Shown: positions 1 to 7,836 of the stretch, piece by piece
Numbering within the stretch: position 1 is the stretch's first letter
Layout of the letters: each line of letters starts with the position of its first letter
Source of the DNA: Poronia punctata
Lineage: Eukaryota; Ascomycota; Sordariomycetes; Xylariales; Xylariaceae
Length of the DNA stretch: 12,222 nucleotides
Direction: 5' to 3'
NCBI GenBank assembly: GCA_022579005.1
Contig: MU401554.1
Coordinates: forward strand, 122,477-134,698
Program-made: the position numbers and the translations under genes
Notes under the pieces: generated by a model
Seen by the model: the letters and a program-made list of their open reading frames with translations, nothing else
Database searches by the model: none
What the model was told of the DNA's origin: nothing

Positions 1-40
1 GCCCCCCCCCCCCCCGCGCCCCCCCCCCCCCCCCCCCCCA
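1..40. repeat. poly-C low-complexity block
   Basis: C-homopolymer broken only by GCG: 14 C at 2-15 and 21 C at 19-39. The opposite strand is a long G-run that could stack as a G-quadruplex. It could be a genuine C-tract or an assembly or sequencing artefact, since the window edge falls inside it. The exact length should not be trusted. Confidence 0.85.
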
Positions 41-73
41 ACTGTGGCGGGAATGACTCTTCATTTCAGGCAC

Positions 74-120
74 GGCCGGTCCGGGTTCCGATACCGCCGG
101 ACGGCCACGTTTTTTTTTTT
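74..120 (+). other. GC-rich hairpin followed by T-run (terminator-like)
   Basis: The left arm (74-84, GGCCGGTCCGG) pairs with the right arm (97-106, CCGGACGGCC) in a ten-base-pair stem with one bulged G and a 12-nt loop. Three bases after the stem comes a run of 11 T (110-120), followed by more pyrimidine-rich sequence. In bacteria this would be read as an intrinsic terminator. In a fungal nucleus a T-run can end RNA polymerase III transcription, but I see no Pol III gene just upstream. The structure is seen directly; any function is inference. Confidence 0.5.
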
Positions 121-579
121 CTGTTTTTCTTTTCTTTCTTCTTCGTTTGCTTGTCGGTAACCTTGGGAGGAAACGACTTGTGCTGACAGGAGAGGGCATT
201 ACTCAGTCATTTCTCCATGGGGGGTTCGGTAAATATATTGATTCTTTAAAAGTTCCAGAATCACACGAGTCGGTGAATCTCGGGGGTTCCGTTACTGGAT
301 CTGGGGTAAAACTGTCACACAAAAATAGGGGGGAGTTTTTAAACCCAACGATGTTTCGAGAGGCTTCTATTCCTTAAGGGGATATATATATATAAACCAA
401 TACAATTAGTAGGTAGGTAATGTTTCATATCATGGAAATATTGCCGGATGGATTGTCACCTGACTCCTGATCCACGTGTCTGTCCCGTCTCTGTCTTGTT
501 TGTTCGGCAACCCCGTGATCTCATTCTACGGGGCCGTTCGCCGACATGTGTTGTATGTACACTTAGTAAACCCATACTA

Positions 580-596
580 GATCTTTGACAAAGATC
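580..596. repeat. perfect 8-1-8 palindrome
   Basis: GATCTTTG, one A, then CAAAGATC: a perfect inverted repeat with a single central base, the shape of a dimeric protein-binding site. It shares the core CTTTGnCAAAG with a second 8-1-8 palindrome at 3798-3814. No gene start lies nearby. Confidence 0.6.
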
Positions 597-1270
597 AAAG
601 TCGAATTATGTAAATAAAAGCAGCAAGTTAAAGCAACGAACTTCGTTTTGGTTGATCGGCGCTGACCCGACCCGACCCGGGTAGGGCGGTTCCCGATCAA
701 CTACCTCCCTAACCTACTGTGATGTTTCATCAACGGCTTCGCCGGCAGTTCTATTTACCATCACGGGCCAAGTCCCAGACACAGGCCGGGGTGTAGGTAT
801 GTATTAATTAAAAAAAAAAGTACCTACTTCCCCCCTCTAACATCGATCTTAGCGTGATGCAAAAAGAAAAAAAAAAGGAAACAATTACAGATGCCGCTAA
901 AATGAAACCCGGTATAGGATGGATAAAACCCGGAAGAGGTAGGTAAGTAACTACCTAGGTTAGGTTAAAAACCATATATAAACAAACAAACAAGCCGCAA
1001 CCCAGTCCTTGATCACCAAGTAAATACCTATGTTAATATAGAATATCCTTCTTTCTCGCCTTGTTATTATAGGGTAGACAGCTTGGTTATTAGTTCCGCT
1101 TTTTGTTGAGAAAGCGAGCGTGTGTGTTTTTCGGCAAGAAGAGGGTGTGAAGCTAATTTAGTTTAGTTCCAGTCTTTTCAGCTATAGAGGGCTTTTTCGT
1201 CTTCGTTTCGTTTCGTTTAAAGCTCTCAGCCCCCGGCCGCCGCGAGCGAGCGAAATAAACGTCTGTCCTT

Positions 1271-1282
1271 CTCTCTCTCTCT
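1271..1282. repeat. (CT)6 microsatellite
   Basis: Six CT units in a pyrimidine-rich stretch that begins around 1266. Low-complexity sequence with no gene context. Confidence 0.85.
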
Positions 1283-1608
1283 ATTCAGACACCCTCTTCC
1301 GTGCTAGGTAAAAAAGTTTCATTAGATAATTAAGTAGGTATGGTAGACATGATAGGTTCGCCGGGAACTGAGGGGACTACCGCTGTGAAAGCGAAGCTAT
1401 ACTAACTAGCTATGGTCTAGACGGGATCTTTTGGAAAGGAAGGAATTACATAGAAATTATGGTGGCAGGTTTTTTTTTGCTGTTTATGATGTAGGTATTT
1501 ATTGCACGACAGCAAAGGGAGCGGGAGGAAGAGGACTCACTTGTGTGAATTGCCTAGGCCCTAACCTAGGCTCATGGTGTTGTTGATCTCGAGTTCCAAG
1601 ATGCCATT

Positions 1609-1622
1609 TCTCTCTCTCTCTC
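1609..1622. repeat. (TC)7 microsatellite
   Basis: Seven TC units, a second CT-type microsatellite about 330 bp after the first. No gene context. Confidence 0.85.
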
Positions 1623-1795
1623 TTTAGCATAAAGACCTCGGAGATGTTGTTAACCAGCAGGTCTATATTCTGTCCTAATAGGCCATTACAAATACGGAGA
1701 CTACCTAGGTACGGATGTAATGGAAAGTTTTAGCGATATTGTGCATCAAAATACCTACCTAGTTACATAAAATGTAAAAGTAGGCAAGAACGTAA

Positions 1796-1813
1796 GGGTT
1801 TGGGTGGGGTGGG
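1796..1813 (+). other. canonical G-quadruplex motif
   Basis: GGGTTTGGGTGGGGTGGG has four runs of at least three G with loops of 3, 1 and 1 bases. It therefore fits the standard G3+N1-7 pattern with very short loops, which favour a stable fold. It sits in non-coding DNA on the plus strand. Folding potential follows from the pattern; any biological role is inference. Confidence 0.7.
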
Positions 1814-3797
1814 TTCGTATCCCAAGATGCGCTTTGGTTTTCTGGGGTAACAACAAGGTAACAAAACGCGCTACAACCTACAACGCGCACGCGCCGGCGC
1901 CTGGGGCGTAGGGGTAGGTAACGTGTGCTTGACAGGTAACGTAAACCCTAGAAAGGAGCAAGTATCCGGTACTTCTGCTCTTTTAGTGTCACCGGTTTTA
2001 CAGAGTACCGAGCCGCTACATCATGAACCATAGTAGAATATATTCACACCCAACCGGCGCAAAACAGGGGTTTCCCTGCAGCTAGTGGGGTGTTAATATT
2101 GATGAAGGGGGGCGCGTGGCTTGTTTATCTACGCTAGTCGGCGGACTCTCCGGTAGGAAAACTGGAATATGATTGGTTTGCAGGAAATAAAGAAATATCA
2201 TTGGACAAGGAATTTTGAACATGGGGGAAAAAGTCGGGATGAGATTGTTTCTGCAACGATGAGCTTGGAGATACGTAGATTAAAAAAATAAAACATTGAA
2301 ATTTATATACGTGTAGAGGGGGGTGGAAAGAGAAACCTTGCTTGTGTATATTACAGTACATCAAATGCGATCCCGCACCTTTAGCCTTACACAATATTTT
2401 GGAGAACGTAATGCATCATGATGTAACAGACAGAGGGAGAGCAGATCACCACAAGACAGACAGACGGACTGCTTGAGCCCCTTATTAGCGTGTCTCTTGG
2501 GAACGAAACGATAGATGAAACTTATCCTCTCATGTCTTTTAGAGCCTTTTCAGCAGATTAGAACATATACGTTGGGCTGGGACGTTTGCTGCCCAAATCT
2601 TTATTCAATTAATTATACGCGTAGGTAGAAGAAACAGAAAAGAGAGGAAGAGAAGATAGAGATCCAAGTACCGCAACTATGTGGGTATGTATATACTTAG
2701 GTACTTGCCTAGAGCGCATGCAAGATACTACACTAAGATACTGATGTACACATATACCTTTAGGTTATGTAGGTATTCTAACCCTACCAGTACATCAATG
2801 ACGCTGTCCCGTCGAAATGAAACGTACAGATTTCCCCTCATGCACGATCCAGGTCGACTATCTAAACACTAGACAAGGGGGGAATGGGAGAGCAGAAAAA
2901 TGTACACGTAAAAAAGAAAAAAAGGAAAAATAAAGATTGACACTTTTATGATCGACAGGAAAGAAAAGATCATAGATAGATACCTAGGTTACTACTTATC
3001 TACAAGGCAGCCGGTGTATTGTTTACGTTACCCTAAAGATGACATGATATCGAAACCGAGCAATCCGGAATCCCACCTTCTCACCTTTAATCTTCATTCT
3101 TGCCTTGTCTCGTCTCATCTGGTCTCCTCTAGGAAAAAAACCTACTACCTAGATCTAAATATTCACCAACTTTTAGATCCAAACATCGAAAGCAAGCAAA
3201 AACACGCTAAAGTGAAGGAAAGCAGACTACCGCTGGCGGGAAATTTTGCTTTCCGAGTGAAGGCCACGTGTTTGGTGTTGTTGGTGTTATGGATACACGG
3301 CACGGCTTTTGTTTTCTTTTGACAGGACAAGAAGAGGGGGCCAGCCAAGTCTCTCGCCGTACCTACATATACATACGCCGTTCCTTAGCCTACGAAGTAC
3401 AACGGGATCGATTTGTAGGGTTTAGGGTTTTTGAAACTGTCTGTATATGTACCTATGGTAGGAAGCAACATATGTGATGAGGTAGATAAGATGACATGAC
3501 TGAAAGGGTGTATTATAGGCTTCCGTGATCCTCCTCCCTAGATACATACATACGTATCTCACATGCACCAAATTTTGGATCCTTCTTTTCTATCTTTATG
3601 ATATAATCTGAGGTTGTTTAATATATACGTATGTAGGTAATGATACACCAAGAAAAAAAAGGATTAAAACCTAGGCGTAGGAAAAGTTCTTGTCTTACGT
3701 AAGGGGCATTTCATTAGGCGCCGTCTTTCTTCTTCTTTTTAGTTAGCCATACTCTAGTTAGATAATTACAGCCCGTCACTTTTGGAGGAGTGAGTTC

Positions 3798-3855
3798 CCA
3801 CTTTGCCAAAGTGGAAGAAAAAAAGAAAAAGAAAAAGAAAAAGAAAAGAAAGAAA
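3798..3855. repeat. 8-1-8 palindrome joined to a purine tract
   Basis: A perfect palindrome (3798-3814: CCACTTTG, C, CAAAGTGG) runs directly into a 43-base pure A/G tract (3813-3855) built from GAAAAA-like units. The tract is responsible for the long open frames with runs of Phe or Lys codons here, which are not genes. Confidence 0.7.
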
Positions 3856-4685
3856 CACGGGAGTCTCGGAGTTTTGAGCCTCGTTCGTTTATATGAGGTA
3901 GTTTTATCTATCTGTCTATTTATTTTGCAGTAGCGGTAAGTAGTTAGGTCGTTAGGTAGTTGTACTTTCATTTCATTCTTCTTCTTCTTCTTGTTTAATA
4001 GCCCCTTTTCTGTTTTTGCGGGGTGTTGATGAAACAAGCAAGCAAAAGTCTTGGACAAAACATACGTCGTATAAGGTATAAGAAATTATCTGTTGGGGAA
4101 GATGAAGTCATACCCGGTAAGTATTTTCGGTAGTTAGTTAAGGTAGTTACATGTAAATAGACGATCTTTCAATATGTACAAAAGCAAGAAAAGAATAGGA
4201 CGAAAACGTGGGAAAACAAACTTTCGCTTCTATGTAAGTAGGTAGGTATACATTCGGCATATACCTTTCTAGTGCCTCCCTTAGTATTTCACTCGGAGGG
4301 CCTGGCCGTTGTTTTCCCCGAATTCTTTTAAATACAAACTTTTTCCTTTTGTGCGTGCGTTGTGTGTGTGTCCGCGACCCGAACAGCCCGAGCAACTACC
4401 TATCTCAGCGGGCCCCAAACCTATGTTGCGGGGCATTGTATGTAGAACAGTTATTGGATCCCCGAGTTTTCCTTCCGGACAATACATACTTACATAACAT
4501 GGGTTAGAAACTATTTGTGCATAGGCCTCCCTCTTAGCTTACCGGTACTATTATAGAGAAACAAGCAAGAGCCAGACAAGAAAAGAAAGAAAAAAACGTG
4601 CAACGCGGGTCTAGGCCCATAACCTACGGTACGTTAGTAAACTAGGTAAGTAGTTGAGGCAGCCGCGATCCAAGCAACACCGTCA

Positions 4686-4710
4686 TCCCTTCTCCTTCTC
4701 CCTCTCCCTC
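4686..4710. repeat. pyrimidine tract (CTTCTC/CCCTCT)
   Basis: Twenty-five bases of C and T only. A purine tract follows on the same strand 50 bases later (4760-4792), so the two could pair loosely. No gene context. Confidence 0.7.
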
Positions 4711-4759
4711 GCCCCGGCACTAGATATTACCTAACGGGACCGGACCAGACCACTAAAGC

Positions 4760-4792
4760 AAAGAAGAAGAAGAAGAAAAAGAGAGAGAGAAA
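4760..4792. repeat. purine tract (GAA)n then (GA)n
   Basis: Thirty-three purines: a GAA microsatellite of about five units changing into a GA microsatellite. GAA and GA homopurine runs can form triplex DNA. No gene context. Confidence 0.8.
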
Positions 4793-5657
4793 CCGATGCG
4801 TAAAACCCTTCCGCACGTACATTAGCTTCTTTCCTTTCTTTCCCTTGTTAGTGGCGGGCTTTGGTGGTTTTAGAGCCGCTTCCCCCACCCCGCGCGGTCT
4901 ACCTAGGTCTAGATAATACACTTAAACAAAAGTTAGTAGCGATCCGAACACCGAGCGATATATATATCACCGTGAGTTTTTCTATATATACACACACTGT
5001 GTGTGACTTTCGGGATGAGAATTATAATCAAACACAAAGAAACAGAAAAAAAGAAGGAATCGACGATGAGGTTGAAATTTTGTTGAGTCTATTTGTTCTT
5101 AGCAAACCCGAAGTCTAGGTTAGGTTGTTTACAATGTGTATAGCGCCTTGCCTACCACGTTTCCAAACCAGCTGCACAAAATACTGACTGTTTTTGTCAC
5201 TAGCAAAGATGTAAATCAAATTTGGTCCCGGTACAGCATCTCAAAGTGATCGGACGACGTAAAACATAATCCATGAATCGTTTGACATCACAGATGGTCG
5301 TTAATCTATGATTTGAAATTGTCCCTCCCCAGATTCCCGCTGTGGAATTAAGACATTTGTTCGCCTTATGACTCGAGAACATGTCGGAACTGATACCTGT
5401 CAAGGCATACTATAAAAGCAGGGGTTGACAGGGCATACAAACCAACAGGAAGCCAATTTTTGTGGTTGATGATCATCATATAATATGTTCACTTCCTATT
5501 TATGTACAACAAGCCGCCTTTTCTATATACAAACAACGGCGTAGAAACAGAACGATATCCCAGATGCCCCCTATCCATATTGCACGTAATGATGTGTCAA
5601 CGCCCTTCCCTCCCGTTTCTTCCATTCGAGATTCAATTTCTCTCAGTGCCTTTCCAT

Positions 5658-5681
5658 ACACCAGTACACCAGTACACCAGT
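5658..5681. repeat. three-copy 8-bp tandem repeat (ACACCAGT)
   Basis: Three perfect head-to-tail copies of ACACCAGT, starting 70 bases past the stop codon of the bZIP gene and therefore probably in its 3' untranslated region or trailer. In the sense of that gene the unit reads ACTGGTGT. Short perfect arrays like this change copy number easily by slippage. Confidence 0.85.
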
Positions 5682-5705
5682 ATGACCTCCTTGAAACGCC
5701 GTGAA

Positions 5706-5723
5706 CAAGACCTAATAGTCTTG
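5706..5723. other. small hairpin in the bZIP 3' region
   Basis: CAAGAC, a 6-base loop, then GTCTTG, lying 28-45 bases past the bZIP stop. On the plus strand it is followed closely by a T-run (5731-5737), so it looks terminator-like on the strand opposite the gene. This is probably chance. The stem is only 6 bp. Confidence 0.3.
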
Positions 5724-5750
5724 ACGATCCTTTTTTTCTTTCATCACCAT

Positions 5751-7609
5751 CTATACCGACCAACCTAATCCCAGGCAATTCCCAAGCTCGGGATAACGCC
5801 GCGTGAAATCTTCATGCATAGACCAGTTGCGTAAATTCCATATATGTTCCTCAAACTCGTCCGTGGCATATATGGCACCCGTTGAAAAATCCACCGTAAA
5901 TGCCTCAGGGATGGTGAGCGGCCAGTTTTTAAGCCGCATATTAGTGCCGTAAGTTTGTCGAAACTCGGCCGTGTTGTACAAATCCTGCCTCAAAATAATG
6001 GCGTTGCGAAGGTGGGGCCAGAGCATAAAATCCATCCATTGAGGATGAGGCACAGTTTGTTGGCTGGATTGTGGGGGGAAAATGTCCCTCAGTCCGATAT
6101 ATGCCTCCCGGGTGGGTTGCACCAACCAGGCGATCAAGGCCCTGAAGAGGAGATAATTGCCCACACGCTCCAGCGGGAACTCGATGTTGTTTCCGTCAAA
6201 AATCGTTCTTATAATGTCAACTAGTGGTTGCCCCGAAGACGTTTGCGCGTATGGGCCTTGAATTCCGAGTGATCCGAGAAGGTGGGTGTGGAGTTCTAAC
6301 AGTGGTCGAAGGTTCGGAGGGTTCGGGCCCATGATCAACTCGCGTTGCGGTTGTGCCCCAGACATGCCCAGCGAGCGCCGACAGTTGTTTATGAAGTTGA
6401 AGAACAGCGCATCTTCTTGGCAGGAGACAGGCGAAGTCAAGACGGGTATCTCCCAATATGACGGCCCCGCGGACCGCGTCAGATTGGGGCCGGGGATGCC
6501 TGATAATAAACGGGGTACACGTTCCACGGCGGGTGTTGGTAAGTTGGGGAGATAGGCACGATGCCTATCTGCCGGGGGCATCCATAGTCTACAAGGGGCT
6601 GGTTAACTTCAGCTCAGGATTATCAATCTGTCGAGAGGGAGTTTACCTGACTTTCCGTCGTTAAATCCCACGTCTCCGCCCATACACGACGTGACTGGGG
6701 AGTTTATGGCCGGCGGCATGCTCGATCTCTCCATGACGTTACCAGGCGCGCTAGTTGGGAAATAATTTCCCCCAAAGTCGTCGGGGGCTCCTGGAGACGA
6801 GGGGCTCGATACCGTCGATGGCAGAGAGCAGGGCACAGAAGAGGTCCAGACATTGGTGGTGTCAGGGACATTGCTGTAAGGGGGCATATCTGACAACATG
6901 GGGTACTCGGGCGTGTTTTGCCCATATGTGGACGGCTGGGAATTTGAGCCAGAATATGCTATTTGAATCATTAGTTTTCGTCAATTTTCGGAATATTTTG
7001 TAGAAAAGGCAAGATAGAAAGAACAAAAAGAAAAACACCGTAATATTTACAGTTGGGTTGTCTTTACAAAACACGAGGAATGGGACGTACCAGTTGGATA
7101 TGGCGGCATGCCGGGTGCGGTGGCGGCCCGGATGCCCAGACTCTCCCGTAGCCGCCTCACTTCTTCTTCGAGAGCCCTATTCCTCCCTAGCAGCTCTTGG
7201 ACGGTCTGGTCCCGGCTCTTCTGGGTTCGTAACTCGTCAATCTCTCTCTCGAGGTTTTCTATGTGTTCCTTGGTACGTGCTCGGATGGCTCTCTGGGCCT
7301 CCCGGTCATTGGCACGTTTCCGCGCAAGTTGGGCAGGAGTAAGAGTAGAAACACTCCTGGTACCTGAATAAAATCCCACCATCAATCACAATGTTCTCTT
7401 CGTTCTTGCTTCTATCCTACAATGTCACAGCGAGATGCAACAGGATGAGGCTTACCCTTGCGTTTGCCCCCCTTTGTCGACTCTACGTTTGTGGTCTTGG
7501 CCATGCCGGCGGACGACTCTGGAGTCGACATGGCTGGTGATGAGGTCTGGGAAGAAGAGGACGGTAATATATGCGTAAGGTGATCCATATTGTTATGAGA
7601 TGCTTCCAT
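5751..7609 (-). CDS. bZIP transcription factor with DUF3425-type C-terminus
   Basis: Probable nuclear DNA-binding regulator; targets unknown. Best model: complement(join(5751..6568, 6647..6958, 7091..7363, 7456..7609)), 518 aa, all junctions GT-AG with matching phase 1. Residues 1-60 are Ser/Thr-rich with a GKRK patch. The basic region is about 64-85, with the signature DREAQRAIR at 71-79, and a coiled coil covers 86-127. Zipper leucines L89 and L96 keep register; then the spacing slips by one residue before L109, L116 and L123. Residues 130-350 are Pro/Ser/Gly-rich and probably disordered. About 357-504 matches the DUF3425 domain of fungal bZIP proteins: a helical region, VPHPQW (419-424), WPHLR, and a Trp-rich tail (WNLRNWS from 490). 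D71 sits where most bZIPs have the invariant Asn. An upstream ATG overlaps the chosen start; Met8 has the better start context. Family call is strong; gene name and target are unknown. Confidence 0.87.
6569..6646 (-). other. intron 3 of bZIP gene (two possible acceptors)
   Basis: The donor is TCAG|GTAAAC at 6646. Two acceptors keep the frame: GGCAG ending at 6569 (78-nt intron) and ACCAG ending at 6599 (48-nt intron), which would add ten residues. An intervening TTGTAG has the wrong phase. A TTAAC branch-like sequence precedes the distal acceptor, while CTGAA precedes the proximal one. I cannot choose between them from sequence. Reading through the intron hits a stop at 6609-6611. Confidence 0.7.
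6959..7090 (-). other. intron 2 of bZIP gene
   Basis: 132 nt. Donor ACTG|GTACGT at 7090; acceptor CAAATAG ending at 6959, with a CTAAT branch-like sequence about 12 nt before it. It joins exon 2 (phase 1) to exon 3 in frame, giving Pro-Thr-Ala-Tyr-Ser at the junction. The intron is T-rich and somewhat long for a fungal intron. Confidence 0.85.
7364..7455 (-). other. intron 1 of bZIP gene
   Basis: 92 nt. Donor CAAGG|GTAAGC at 7455; acceptor TTTATTCAG ending at 7364. Both flanks are phase 1, creating Gly52 just before the basic region. Retaining the intron puts a stop 14 codons past the donor and would give a short protein with no DNA-binding domain. I see no strong branch-site consensus. Confidence 0.88.
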
Positions 7610-7616
7610 CGAGCAT
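7593..7616 (-). promoter_or_regulatory. seven-codon upstream ORF overlapping the bZIP start
   Basis: An ATG at 7616 opens a frame (Met-Leu-Asp-Gly-Ser-Ile-Ser) that ends at TAA 7593-7595. It overlaps the first in-frame ATG of the bZIP gene (7609) in another frame. It stops only four bases before the next in-frame ATG (7588, Met8), which has A at -3 and G at +4. The first two ATGs have weak contexts (C or T at -3). The layout fits leaky scanning or re-initiation at Met8. That is inference, and it requires the transcript to start upstream of 7616. Confidence 0.5.
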
Positions 7617-7629
7617 GAGTTGTGTTTTG

Positions 7630-7714
7630 GACCTTTGTTGACCTTGGTTTGACCTTGGTTTGACCTGGTTTGGCTTGGTTTAACTTGGTTTGACTTGTTT
7701 TGACGTGGAGTGAC
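7630..7714 (-). repeat. tandem 10-11 bp array upstream of bZIP gene
   Basis: Eight head-to-tail units, plus-strand consensus GACCTTGGTTT, starting at 7630, 7640, 7651, 7662, 7672, 7682, 7692 and 7702, then GAC again at 7712. Units are 10 or 11 bp, close to one DNA turn. At the unit junctions the plus strand repeatedly reads TTGAC, and the distal end contains TGACGTGG, a CRE-like bZIP site, followed by another TGAC. The array ends about 20 bp before the first candidate ATG. It could be a set of helically phased binding sites, including for the encoded bZIP, or an unstructured CA-rich 5' leader. The repeat is certain; its role is not. Confidence 0.85.
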
Positions 7715-7719
7715 TATTG

Positions 7720-7799
7720 GACGATTCGTCTGTAAGTGTCAAGTTGATATGGTAGAAAGAGTTCGATTCAAGACTGGAGAGGATTATGAGCGATTCAAG
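7720..7799 (-). promoter_or_regulatory. repeated CGATTC elements in the bZIP 5' region
   Basis: A perfect GACGA-T-TCGTC palindrome lies at 7720-7730. Two exact copies of CGATTCAAG lie at 7764-7772 and 7791-7799, 27 bp apart. All three contain CGATTC, within 190 bp of the start codon. They are candidate factor-binding sites, supported only by repetition. Confidence 0.35.
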
Positions 7800-7829
7800 C
7801 GTGCCAGGGTCCTGTTGGCGTCACGAGAA

Positions 7830-7836
7830 TTATATA
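7830..7836 (-). promoter_or_regulatory. possible TATA box of bZIP gene
   Basis: TATATAA on the minus strand, 221 bp upstream of the first in-frame ATG. If used, transcription would start roughly 190 bp before that ATG. The decamer array and the upstream ORF would then both be in the 5' untranslated leader. AT-rich hexamers are common in this window, so support is weak. Confidence 0.3.

Larger units (their letters stand above)
409..4908. repeat. dispersed TAGGTA/TACCTA hexamers
   Basis: By eye there are about 30 exact copies of TAGGTA or its complement TACCTA here, against about 2.5 expected by chance in 5 kb. Several are doubled (409-418, 1751-1762, 4236-4247) or form the palindromic version CTACCTAGGTA (near 1702 and 4901). 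Spacing is irregular, so this is not a tandem array. Density falls sharply to the right: only a handful of copies occur between 5,200 and the right end. The motif may bind a nuclear protein or may reflect a mutational or insertional habit of this genome. Its role is unknown. Confidence 0.65.
121..5399. other. gene-sparse intergenic region
   Basis: About 5.3 kb without a supportable gene. Open frames are all under about 125 codons, low-complexity or shadows of homopurine tracts, and none shows a recognisable domain. I also found no chain of GT-AG exons giving a coherent protein. Contents are microsatellites, A/G and C/T tracts, a G-quadruplex motif, short perfect palindromes and roughly 30 copies of TAGGTA or TACCTA. 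No tRNA, 5S rRNA or snRNA was recognised. A non-coding transcript cannot be excluded from sequence alone. Confidence 0.6.

Noticed and set aside
1790..1830. tRNA T-arm-like GTGGGTTCGTATCCCA
   Set aside because: The T-loop has T where A58 is invariant. No acceptor-stem partner or D-arm is found at tRNA spacing, and the G-quadruplex motif explains the G-runs.
2948..3322. 124-codon plus-strand open frame
   Set aside because: The longest open frame of the left arm, but its translation has no domain, is rich in Leu/Ser/Lys/Tyr, is overlapped by other small frames, and has no extending exons.
3714..4058. 114-codon minus-strand open frame
   Set aside because: Its Phe and Lys runs come from the purine tract at 3813-3855 and a CTT repeat; low-complexity, not a gene.
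5411..5768. TATAAAAG at 5411-5418 with a plus-strand ORF at 5502-5768
   Set aside because: A good TATA match followed by an ATG, but the 88-aa translation has no recognisable features and runs antisense into the end of the bZIP gene. More likely chance.
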